Shown here: positions 47,400 to 57,770 of the stretch, one piece after another
Layout of the letters: every line of letters begins with the position of its first letter
Numbering within the stretch: the first letter of the stretch is position 1
DNA from: Eudorina sp. 2006-703-Eu-15
Lineage: Eukaryota; Chlorophyta; Chlorophyceae; Chlamydomonadales; Volvocaceae
Length of the DNA: 64,000 nucleotides
NCBI GenBank assembly: GCA_003117195.1
Contig: BDSI01000107.1
Location: 221,926-285,925, forward strand
Direction: 5' to 3'
Made by a program: the position numbers and the translations under genes
Notes under the pieces: generated by a model
The model's database searches: none
What the model saw: the letters and a program-made list of their open reading frames with translations, nothing else
Told to the model about the DNA's origin: nothing

Positions 47400-48371
47400 C
47401 ACCGGAGCTCCGTCCCGGATGCCCCGGAGGTCCTGGCTTGCGAGCTGATGTATCAATAACGGTAGTGGCAGATGCCATGCAAGCCGAACGCCCAAGCGCG
47501 AGCGCGTCCATCGTCAATCACGCATCTATCCGCGTAACCGGCATCTTTCGTAACCGGCATAACGGCTGCTCATGCGTGGCCGTTGCGTAAGACGCGTGTG
47601 CAGAAGCTCCGGTAATACTCGCTCAACTTCTCGCACGCATCGCAGATAAGCAAGCAGGCATCAAGTCGCAAGACGCCGGTGTCGTAGTTGCAGTCGCGAA
47701 CGGCTAATCGGCTAAAAGTTACAATGGGATCCCGACAAAGGCTGTTGCCTTTCGTAGAAACCCGCATTAACCAATACCAGAAATTCTGGGCCGCCGTTGT
47801 TTTAAGCTGAATAATCGAGTTGCAAGTCCTATCTAGGCAAGCCTACGGTAAAGCGCGCGTAATATCAGTTGTGACGTGGTTGCGGAGCTGGGAGAATTCG
47901 AAAGCGTCAGGGACGATAGGAAGGCTGCTTTGGGTCAGCGGTGGCTATATGCCATGCTTGCGAAATAAAGCTCGAATCACGGGATGCAGTTCTGCAATTT
48001 GATACATTTCGTGCGGGAAGGCAGTGAGTATTTGCGCAAAGCCTGCGTTGCCGCAGGAGACAGTTGCAAGATATGCGCTGTGTCGTGCTGCGTGCTGCGC
48101 AAACTTCATGTTATGTTGTCTTGTTGCGCGTCTTGAATGCCACTTTGCCTGGGAGTTGATGAAACATTGGATAGGACCTGTGTATCGTTCTCGCTCACAT
48201 TGTTATGCGCCAGGTCGCTGCGCCGTCTTTGTAAGATGAAATCCCTGCAGTTGATGCTTGTACGGTATGTTTATCAGTGTAGCCAGCTACTAAATTATTG
48301 CAAGATCTTGAACTTGCCATAGCAATTATGACGAAGGTTGCAGCACTGCGACCGTAAAAGTTGTGCTATCA
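47400..48371. other. Region without supported gene
   Basis: A minus-strand frame 47570-47767 (contains DACLLICDACEKLSEYYRSF) is open but has no motif or splice partners. Otherwise nothing recognised. Confidence 0.4.
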
Positions 48372-48719
48372 ATGGCCGACGCCAAGTTCACGGACTGGTG
48401 CACAGGCAATGGCACCGTCTTCAACGGCATCACAGCAGCCTTCGTTTCGGAGGGCTGGCGAGGTATTATCGCCACTAAGGACCTACAGCCCGGTGAGGAT
48501 GTAATGTAACGTAACCGTTACAAGGTGGACGCGTGGACCCGTATCCCGACCGGGTGTTCCAACGGGCCCAGTTAGCTCGTAGGTGCCTCGTCTCATCAGC
48601 CAGGTGAGGATGTCATTCCGTGACGAGTCGCCCGCTCAGTGGCCGAGATCCAGCTACAGAGCGTGTCACCGCGCGACGCCATGCTTCGAGTGCAACGTCA
48701 GGCGGCAGACCAACTACAG
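48372..48719 (+). pseudogene. SET-domain (Rubisco/lysine methyltransferase-like) N-terminal fragment with insertion
   Basis: Frame from ATG 48372 reads MADAKFTDWCTGNGTVFNGI, AAFVSEGWRGIIATKDLQPG, ending at a possible donor G/GTGAGG at 48492 or running EDV. The GW-RGIIATKDLQPGE pattern is that of the beginning of SET domains of the LSMT/SETD3 class. At 48640-48719 the frame QSVSPRDAMLRVQRQAADQLQ resembles the next SET segment (VPRxxMLxV). Between them is a ~94-bp insertion flanked by 17-bp direct repeats. No SET core, NHS or GEEI-type motif follows, so this is a truncated gene or remnant. Confidence 0.5.
48503..48596. mobile_element. Small inserted element (dispersed repeat A, copy 2) with target-site duplication
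   Basis: 94 bases lie between near-identical 17-bp direct repeats: 48486-48502 and 48597-48613 (CAGCC, C or A, then GGTGAGGATGT; one mismatch). The insert contains GTAACCGTTACAAGG and CCCGACCGGGTGTTCCAACG shared with copy 1 at 26664-26713. A 17-bp duplication fits target-primed or SINE-like insertion; simple tandem duplication is an alternative. Confidence 0.6.
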
Positions 48720-49628
48720 GTCGGACCTGGCGCTCGCTGCTGGGCATCACGTCCGTGCTGGATAGCAGCTGAGCAAACATGCCGCCACTACTAATGCCTA
48801 CGCGTATCTCAGCGCAATGTCCAATCTTCCCGACTCGGACACATATCGAGCAAACGAGTCAAATGCCAAGCAAGTGTACAGGCGCTTGTCGTGGATCTCC
48901 AATGAAGATGCGGCAATCTGTAGAGTCGGTTGGGGTGGGGTGGGGTGGGTCGATGTAGGTGGGGTCGGGTCGTGGATAGCCATGATCGGCCACACACGCC
49001 GCCCTACCCAGCGACCAACACTCCAGAGGCAGGTTGCCCATTTCCGGGCCGACTCCCCTCGCCAAGCCCGCACTGCGCCCCTACCCACCTACTCACACGC
49101 CACGCCTTTGCAGTCCACGTCGCGCCCTCCGTAATGCTGTACGCCGCCCCCGTGGCCACGCGTACAGCACGCAGCTACCGAGGTTGGTTTGCGGGATGTG
49201 ACAGATTCAACGATTTCAATTATGATGGTCCGGCCTGATCACATCAGGATCAGTCTTAATCGCACACTTTGGTGTACGTACTCGTCTGCGTACTACGTTC
49301 TGCATGACCATTGTCGGTTGAAAATCCTTGTCATTTTCTTGTGGTTTCTAGATTGGACGATGAGTTCTACCGTATAGATACTAGTGCTTCATTTAAGTAC
49401 AACTCAACTGATCGTTTGTGTCTCACTGTAACCACCAACGGCCACACCATACAGTCTGCCAAAGACTTGAAGGCTGAACATTTGTCTTGCAGCCACGAAC
49501 AGGTAAACAAAATTGCCCTGACACAGCGACGGACGAGCCCGTTTTGCAGGGAGGACGGGGCAATGCCAGCGACTAAACCATCGTGGGACCTGCAACACAG
49601 CAATGGAATGACCTCGTCATGAACGGCC

Positions 49629-52600
49629 ATGACCATAAATCCACGGAGGACCGCACTCCGATCTGGCGCCGCGGCAGCGGTTGCCTACGGCGCGACACTT
49701 GCGACGCTGCGAGTGCGCCGCTTCAGGCACGCGGACCCGGTGGTGGCATTCGCGAGCGGCGGGGCCGGATGCCACGTCTTCCCCGCACTGGCAATCGCCG
49801 AGGCCCTCCGCCAAGATGGCGTCGAGGTGCGACAAACCGGAAACGGTCCGGCAGTGAAGGTTCAGATCGGCCTCTGCTGAATCTGAACCTTCACTTCGAC
49901 GGCAGCAAAGTGGGGGTCGCGTGTCACAGGGGATTAGGTGGACTGCTCACGTTCCGGGGCTGTCTGTCAGACCTGCGCGCAACCCACATCGACTGTCCCG
50001 AGCTGCAGCGCAGTACCGCCGCCCGACCGCATGCCTTGCCCACCACCACGCCAACCACAACAAAGACCCCAAGCAGACCAACTCCGGCCGGGGAGCACCT
50101 ATACCCGCGCTGACAACCGGGCTTAGCGCGTCACTGCATTGGCTCCCCTCCCTAACGTCCTTTCGTCCTTCCGTCATCGTCCCTCCCTCCCGCCCCCCCG
50201 CCCTCACCGATTTCCTGTCTTCCTCTCCTCCTCCGCCCCGCTCAGACGACCTTCCTGGGCGAGTCGCGGGGGCTCGAGGTGAACGTCGTGCCCCAGTCCG
50301 GCTTCACGCTGCACTGCATCTCCTCGGTCAGCCTGCAGCGACCGCTCAAGAGCGTCGCCAATGCGCTGAGCGTGCTGAGGTGAGGTGGGGATTGAGGTGA
50401 GGGGTGAGGTGAGGGGTGAGGTGAGGCGCTTGTGCGGTGCGTGCTGAGGTGCGTGCTGAGGTGCGTGCTGAGGTGCGTGCTGAGTTCCTGGTCACCGCCA
50501 CCGCCACACATATTGTCTCTGATGGCGCATGAAAGGGACCGCCCCATGGCCCACAAGCCCCACAAGCCCCCCTTCGCCCCCTTCGCCCCACTCAGGTGTC
50601 CCACTGTGGCACCTCTTCCTACCTTAGCCCACCCCACCCCAACCCACCCCTCACCGCAGGTTTCCCCTCTGCCTGGCGCACAGCATGTGGGCCCTGGTCC
50701 AGTCAGCCCCTGATGTGGTGGTGGGCATGGGAGGCCACGTGGCCGTGCCCGCCTGCGTGGCCGCCGTAGCACTGGTGAGGGTACGGCAGCCTGGTACGGC
50801 AATCAGCGGCATGCGAGTGTCATGAGGGGGCGGCGGCGACAGCTGCACGCACGCTGGCTTTGGCGCCGGCACCCGGCATGGACGCTGAACTCTGGTCACC
50901 GTCGCACCGTTGCAGACCCCGATACAGATCCCGTGGGGTCCTCTGGGGTGGGCGGTTGGTGGTCTTAACAGTTAACACCATCTTGCAGCAAAGACGGCGG
51001 ACCCTCGCTCGCCGTTGAGCGGCTGCTTCCCCAGTGTGGAACATGGCGCCCAAGTTCTGGTCAACGCTCCCAGTCGCAGCAGCTGTTATTCACTCTTTCA
51101 TGTTTAGCGAGACCGACGTCGGCCGAGCTCAACCTCTCACAAGCAACGATCCGGTTCCCGAAACCCGAACCTGGTGGGCGGTTGGTGGTCGAAGCACCAT
51201 TCTAACGACCAACGACCCAACTTTGCCAGCCCCAACCGGCCGTCCCACTGCGATGTGGGCCCTCCCCTCCAGGGAATCCCGCTCGTCCTGTACGAACCCA
51301 ACGCCAAGGCCGGGGCCGTCAATCAGACGCTTCACGTCATGGCGCGGCAGACGCTGCTGGCGTACGACAGCGCGGCGGCCGGACTGCGGTACAAGGACAG
51401 GTGGGGCGCCACCGTCGCATCGCCGCGGCCGTTACCGGTTGGTCCAATTGGTTGGTGTCCTGTTGATGGCCGTACCGTACCGCATGTCGGCGACCCGACC
51501 GAACCCCAACGGATCACAACGAACTTCGGCTGACGTCCTTTGCTGCTGCCGTGCGTATGCCTTCAACCCCCTTAATGTCAACAAAGGCAGCGAAACCGCG
51601 AAAGTGCAACAAACCGATAACCGCCGATGCAGAAATTGACGAAGACGGCGAAGCGTTGATGCCTTCGACCCCCTCCTTCGAAACATAGGTGTGCTGTGGG
51701 TGTGCTGTGCTGTGGGTGTGGTGTGCAAGGCCCCCACGTGATCGACCGCGCCTCATACCGCAACGGGCAACCGACAACAGACAACTGATGCGCGCAGGTG
51801 TATATTGGTGGGCCCGGTGGTGCGTTCGGAGGTGCTCAGATGCGCTCAGCTGCCTCCAGATCCCATCGGGGGCCGGGGGCGGCGGAGGCGGCGGCCCGGC
51901 AGCGGCGGCAGCGGCAAGAGGCCCGTGAGGCGCTGGGTGTGGCGGGTCGCGGGAGCCGGCTGCTGCTGGTGCTGGGGGGCTCCAGGGGATGCGGCTACCT
52001 AAACTGCGCGATCAACAACGCGCTGCCGCAGCTGACCGCCGTCCCGGGTGAGGGAGGGGAGGAGGCAGGGACGGGGGGAGGAGAGGGGCAGGGAGGGGCA
52101 GGGGAGGGGGCAGGGACGGGGAGAGGAGAGGGGGCAGGGGAGGGGGCAGGGGAGGGGGCAGGGACGGGGGGAGGAGAGGGGCAGGGAGGGGCAGGGGAGG
52201 GGGCAGGGGAGGGGGCAGGGACGGGGAGGGAGGAGGGGGCAGGGGAGGGGGCAGGGGAGGGGGCAGGGGAGGGGGGAGGAGAGGGGGGAGGAGGTGTCGG
52301 CGGGCCAGGGCTGCCTTTCTGCACTGGGTTCCACGCTGGGCCCACGCTGTCACGAGTGGGCGGGTGGACGGGTGTATTCAAAGGCGAACTGGCGTCCCCC
52401 GCTCCCCTACCCCAACTTCAGCTCTGCCTGCCTCTGCCTGCTTGTGGTGGGCCCCGCACGGCCCCCCAAACCCACACCCCTCACCCCCTAACCCTCCCCG
52501 GCACGCTCCCAGGCCTACACATCCTGTGGCAGACCGGCGCCAAGCAGTACGTGTCGTACTCCGCGGGGCATGCGGCGGGGCTGTCCAGGTGGGTGGGTAT

Positions 52601-53735
52601 CCACGGGTGGGGGACCTCGGTAAGGGGCCCCTCCCTGGCCCGCCTCGACACAACCCCCAACCTCCCTGGGGGACAGGGGAAGGAGCAGCCATTGAGGGAC
52701 TTGCGGGGGCGGGGGTAAAGCGATCCAGGGAGGGGGAAAAGGGGGCGCCTCTGGCGACGCCTGGCAGCACCGCCGGTGGCTGAGTACGTCTTTAGGGCAA
52801 AAGTATGTACGGCGATGTACAGCACCTCCCCTGCATTGCACGACACATCTAGGAACCCACAACCCATGCATCGTCCTCACCCCGCCGTTGGCCGTTGGCC
52901 GTTGACCGTCATTACCACACCCCCATTCCGCTACTGGCCCTCCCCCCATACACACTCACACACACACACACACACACACACACCGCGGGTGCCTCCCCTC
53001 CCCGTGCCGTGCGCTGGATGCACACCCGTACGGCACCATGGTTATCCGTGTTTTCCTTGTCGTACTGCAGCGTCCGCTGTGTTCCGTTTATCCACGATGT
53101 GGGTCCTGTGCTGGCCGCCTCGGACCTGGTGCTCAGCCGGGCGGGGGCCTCCACCGTGGCGGAGCTGGAGGCGGCGGCGGTGCCCTCGGTGCTGGTGCCC
53201 TCCCCCGCGGTCAGCGAGGAGCAACAGACGGCGAACGCACGGGTGCTGGCGGACAGGGGTAGGTGGGGGATATGGCGGTTGGGGGTTTGACAGTTGGGAG
53301 TTAGCAGTTTGGTTGACACACACACACACAGACGCACCTGACGCACCGCACGCCGCGATCTCCCCCTGCTATCTCCCCCCGCCCGTCCGGACAGGTCGGG
53401 CGGAGCTGGTCTCCCAGTTGGAGGTGGACGAGGGGGGACTGGCGCCCCGGCTGCTGCCGCTGCTGGCGCCGGACGGGAGGCGCCTCGCGGCCTTGCGGGC
53501 CCGATGCCAGTCATCCCCACCGCCACCGGTTACAGCCCCAGCCCTAGCCCCGGCCCTAACCCCAGCGGGGGGTAGTGGCGGCGGCGTAGGGCCAGCGGGC
53601 GGCTTCAGCGCTGGTAGTGGTGGTGGTAGAGAGCCTGGAGGGCCCGGGGGAGGGGGAGGGGCAGGTGCGGAGGGGGGCACGGCGGCGCATCGGGCGAGTG
53701 CCGCCCTGCGGAGGTTCATCACCCGGAGGTCGTGA
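49629..53735 (+). CDS. MurG-like UDP-GlcNAc:lipid I N-acetylglucosaminyltransferase, probably plastid-targeted
   Basis: Exons 49629-49826, 50246-50379, 50660-50774, 51273-51400, 51798-52047, 52513-52588, 53071-53258, 53395-53735; about 475 aa. The start [20 protein letters not shown] has no acidic residues and is Arg/Ala-rich, consistent with an organelle transit peptide. MurG (GT28, GT-B fold) order is complete: [20 protein letters not shown] (Gly-rich loop with His; usual GGTGGH is altered), [131 protein letters not shown] (donor-binding Glu) and QQTANARVL. In bacteria and plastids with peptidoglycan it adds GlcNAc to lipid I on the cytosolic/stromal face. A Gly-rich insertion precedes the C-terminus. 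The exon at 51798 starts in one frame and continues in another, so a frameshift or error lies near 51840-51900. Confidence 0.9.
52048..52300 (+). repeat. GGGGCAGGGGA-type G-rich intronic minisatellite
   Basis: Imperfect tandem GGCAGGGGAGGG and GGACGGGGGGAGGAG units start right after the donor GTGAGG at 52048 in the fifth intron of the MurG gene. Confidence 0.85.
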
Positions 53736-53807
53736 TCCGACTGCTGGTGGGGGGGCCCCGGGGTCTGTCGGCCTTGCGCGCCCGGTCACACTTCCAGGGT
53801 GGTCCGC

Positions 53808-53812
53808 TGTAA
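53808..53812 (+). terminator. TGTAA polyadenylation signal of the MurG gene
   Basis: TGTAA lies 73 bases past the stop at 53733-53735, a good distance for an algal 3'UTR. Confidence 0.65.
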
Positions 53813-56216
53813 CACTCTTGCATACAGGAGGCGGGGGGAGAGGGTTAGTAGAGCGGCCCGCCGGCTTCTGCCGGAAGCGTGCCCACAAACCCGCACTGAC
53901 TGAATGACTTGACGGACTGACTGACTGACTGACTGACTGACTGAAGGACGGACGAGCGAATGAATGAATGAACGGAACCGCGGTGCCGTACCCCGACGGG
54001 CGGCCCTGCACTGCCGGTGGTGCACTGGAGGTTGTGAGTGTAGCCAACGTCACTGACCACTGCTGCTGAAGATGGAAACCTGGAGTTGAGCAAACACCAC
54101 CAAAGAGGCCGGTTTTGATGGTTAGCGCATGGCTGGAACGTCTCAGTCGCGCGGCACTCATCTCTTCTGTCCGCTGAGGCTCGTGGCCGGATGTGGCCGG
54201 ATAGGGGAGCGCATCACACCCATAAAAACACACCCGGTCATCGGCACCCTGGAAGGAATGAACGCTCCACTACGCTTGCCCCCATCTAGCCGCCAGCAGC
54301 ACCTCACCCCTAGTCATGCGAGGGCCCAGGGCTGCATAGGGCCCCAAAAGGGCGCACGGCCCTTGCGATTGGCTGACTATCAGGCGGCGGAGCGGCACGG
54401 CCCTGCCCCACCCTCACCACCCTCACCTGCGCACGCACATTCGTCAGCGGCCGCTCTCTCTGTGGGCTGGCTGGCTCGACGCTGCAGCCGTGGCTCCCGG
54501 CCTGCTGCTGTCTGGCCACCACACCATGCGCCTCGTCTCGCCAGCCCGGCATGATGTAGCCGTACATGGCCCCGGGGTCTGTCGCCCCTGCTGCGCGGCC
54601 ACGTGCGCTGTCCCATGGCCCCCTTCCGGCTTCCTGAAAGGCCGCGACTTGGTTGTCTCAGCCCAACGTGTCCCGGCCCCCACCAGATGCCCACTGTGCG
54701 CAACCTCCTGCGGCGTACGTGATGAGCGGCCTTCATACCCGGGCGGCTGCCGTACCTCCAGTGCCCACAAATCAGCCTTGGTTCGGCGTTCACGGGGGTG
54801 CTGCCGATGGAACGCCTAATCAGCTTCAACCTACTTCCACCCGCCTGTGCCCCGACCCCCCGATCTTGACGGCGTGCTTGGACCTTCTTGGGTATGTAAC
54901 GCAGCGAGATAAAGTTCGGCCGAGGGGAGCAAGATGGGTGTCAGTGAAGGGGTAGAAACCCGAACAACACGAAGGGAGGCAAGCGCGGGAACGCGGAAGG
55001 GTGAACAGCAACTTGTGCAGCTGGGGTCTGAGCGTGCTTTGACGGTCGCAAGCCAACAACCACCAACACTCTGCTGTCGGAGGCCAAGCATCGTACCGTA
55101 CACGAAATTTGCGAAGGGGCTCTCCTCCCCTAGATTCCAGACAACGCCGGCATTTCGTCTCCAAGGGACGTTCCCAGCCGACTTCCCATTTAGCTTGTTT
55201 GGCGGATGTGGTGGGCCCGTTGGATTGGACGGAATGACTATGGTGGGCTTGCCGGTGGTGGTAGTCCAGATGGTGAACTCTGCAGCGGTGACGACGTTGC
55301 AAACGGCCATGGTCATCAAGAATGACGATGATGGCCTTCGCCAAGCTGGCGGTACCCGTCGACACCGCCGATGTGGAACAGCATGCCATGCAGGTGACCT
55401 GGACAGCACCTGGACGGCAAGATGACTAGCTGAAGGGAACTTCGACGCGCAAAGAGCTTGTAAAGAACCTACAACTAATATGTCCCACCCAAGAAGCGCA
55501 CTTGAGCTTGCCAGTCGCATCCCGCACGCATGTTCCTGACAGCACGAACGCATTGCGCATTGAGCATTGTGTTAATATGATCCCCTACAATTGTTGCGCT
55601 TTATATCATTCCCTTCAGATACCAAGAGCGCACGCAGTCCATAAACCAGAACTCACCAAGGCAGGGGCGCTTGCGACTTCGCCGTCGTCAGGAAGCCGAC
55701 CCCAACAATGCGTCTAAAACCATTCAGCAAACATTATAAAATCAGTATAGTGAACAATCGACACGAGCGGCCATTTCGGCACGGTGGGGGCGCTGGCATT
55801 ACTACATGGGTTGAGAATGGAACCCTTGGCAATCAGCGATCGTCCTCTCGTACACGTCGGAAGCTCACCACCACTGAAATAAGAAATCTGTACAATTGAG
55901 ACTGCGGGGCCACACACAGACTGAGGCCATTCCCAGCATTTTTGCCCCACTCCAAATCAGCTGAACGCTTCAACGAGAGATTGAACATAAGCTGTGCGTC
56001 ATTTGTATATATGTAGGAACACGTTTGCCGAAGAGACACAGGTATAGGCCGCTTCGGAACTGTCAGATCCGAGTATTACAGCAAGAGTATTACAGGGTAA
56101 TAAGATTTGGTATTACACTGGTATTACACTGACAATTTACTTCTGCAGCTATATGAGGAAATGGGTTAACCGTTCAGGAAGCAGGCTTTTATGATAATTG
56201 GCCGCATCTTAGCAGT
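53813..56216. other. Intergenic region without supported gene
   Basis: Includes short GACT (53921-53943) and GAAT repeats. Open frames on both strands at 54100-55550 overlap one another and carry no family motif. A plus-strand start at 55322 (MAFAKLAVPVDTADVEQHAM, then CAG/GTGACC) looks gene-like but no following exon was found. From 55500 the sequence becomes AT-rich and non-coding. Confidence 0.4.
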
Positions 56217-56274
56217 ACATGTTGGGGCTCCTACGGTAGGAGACGTACCTTTCTCCTATACAGGAGAAACGACC
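56217..56274 (+). repeat. Left inverted repeat with two adjacent perfect palindromes
   Basis: Contains CTCCTACGGTAGGAG (7-bp stem, 1-base loop) followed by TTTCTCCTATACAGGAGAAA (8-bp stem, 4-base loop). Mate at 63186-63243. Confidence 0.95.
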
Positions 56275-56280
56275 CTCACA

Positions 56281-57099
56281 AAACGGCTTCATTTTGTTAT
56301 GATTGTGTCAGTTTAGTAGTTTGCGTTGCATAGTAGGTTACAATTTACAGAGGATAAGTTAGTACAGCAGGAATTTTGCGCTCCGGGGCTATGGCCGGGA
56401 GCGGCGCGGAGCATTGTGACGTGCCTGGCTGCACTCACGCAGGCCGAAGGATAAAATGTAATGGCATACGACTGCTTACATTGCTATGGAATTACTTTAT
56501 GGACACAATTTTTTTCTGAGCACAGAGGAGCACAGGGTCTAATTTTCATGGCTTGGACAGTCGTACCGTACGAAATTTTCATTATTTTCACCATTCCGTA
56601 CCGAGTAATTTTCACTCTGACTTCCTGCCTGCAGCCTAAGTTGTTGCCCAGTTAAATCAAACAGATACAGCTATTAAAGGAGAATGATATTGTGCTTCAC
56701 CTCAGCCGCGAACGCGGCTGGGGAACATGCGCTCCCAAGTCGCAGAACTAAGCCAGAGCATTCACTTTTCATGGCAATAGAATTGGAATCAATATGTTAT
56801 TTGTAATTGTATCCAATTAATAATGCTGAAGGCTAAAGTGCTGCCGCAAGGACGCGCAGCTGTTGTAATGTGCACACTTCGGCACCATACGCCGTGGATT
56901 ACGTCGTCCACGCCAATCGTTATAAATAAAGGTGAAATAGTCAAATAGGCGCATTCTTGTGATCATTCCTGGGGTCACTTGGAACCTCAACCCCCCCCGG
57001 CCCCCGCACCCCCCCCCCCGGCCCCCGCACACACACGACCCTCGCTTTCCGGAGGCGTTCCACCCCACATCGGCTGGATTGGATTGGAGTTTTAAACCC
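56281..57099. other. AT-rich left arm of the candidate element
   Basis: A single weak plus frame (56461-56655, hydrophobic, contains YEIFIIFTIPYRVIFTL) has no family match. Otherwise nothing recognised. Poly-C/CCGGCCCC runs occur near 56990-57030. Confidence 0.4.
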
Positions 57100-57107
57100 T
57101 AAACCCA

Positions 57108-57400
57108 GCAGCAGCACGCACGACCGTGCCTGTGAAATGGGTCGCGGCCCCGGCCGCGACGTCCCCAGCTCCGTTAAGCGCTCGGCTGGATCGGCGCAGC
57201 GCTTGCTTTACAGCAGCAGCAGCACGCGCGACCGTGCCTGTAAAACGGGTCGGGGCCCCGGCCGCGATATCCTCAGCTCCTGTCGTTGCAACGCAGGATT
57301 GGGACGGCGCTTGCTTGGCAGCAGCAGCAGCAGCAGCAGCACGCGCGACCGTGCCTGTCAAACGGGTCGCGGCCACGAGCCGCGATATCCTAAGCGTCGT
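57108..57400 (+). repeat. Imperfect tandem repeat, ~115-120 bp unit, about 2.5 copies
   Basis: Units share GCAGCAGCAGCACGC, GACCGTGCCTGT and ACGGGTC....GCCGCGATATCC with internal AGC-run length changes. Confidence 0.75.
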
Positions 57401-57473
57401 CGTTGCAGCAGCCGGCGTGGCCCCTGTCGGCTGCTGAGGCCGCACTCCCCGTCGCTGCACAGCAGCCGGCGTG

Positions 57474-57770
57474 ATGGGTCTGACGTGGGATGACGTCAAT
57501 TACACTCAGGAAGAAATTGATGACTACTTCAAGGAGGATTCCCCAGTTCGTGTGGGCGCCCACCAGAAGGTGCCCTCCTTGACAAGACTGAAGTTGTGGC
57601 AGGCCATTGCTGGTGCTGAATAAGCTATCTCTACCGGCGATCGCTCCATCGAAGCTGATAGGCTCACCAGGCTCTTGATCGCCTTGGGGGTGGTCGTCCC
57701 TGGCTCGGACTGGCCTGCACTGGCACAGCTGCAGACGGACGTGGCGTTGTCAATCAGCTGCAGGCGGGGC
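57474..57770 (+). pseudogene. Degenerate ORF with one in-frame TAA, runs into the minisatellite
   Basis: Starts MGLTWDDVNYTQEEIDDYF, continues VPSLTRLKLWQAIAGAE to TAA at 57621. The same frame then continues coherently: AISTGDRSIEADRLTRLLIA, LGVVVPGSDWPALAQLQTD. The composition looks like real protein on both sides of the stop, so one nonsense change (for example from CAA or GAA) is the simplest reading. Family unknown; probably an element-encoded protein. Confidence 0.45.

Noticed and set aside
55322..55392. Possible first exon starting MAFAKLAVPVDTADVEQ
   Set aside because: Only a short frame; no linked exon, no family, and the region beyond is AT-rich non-coding.
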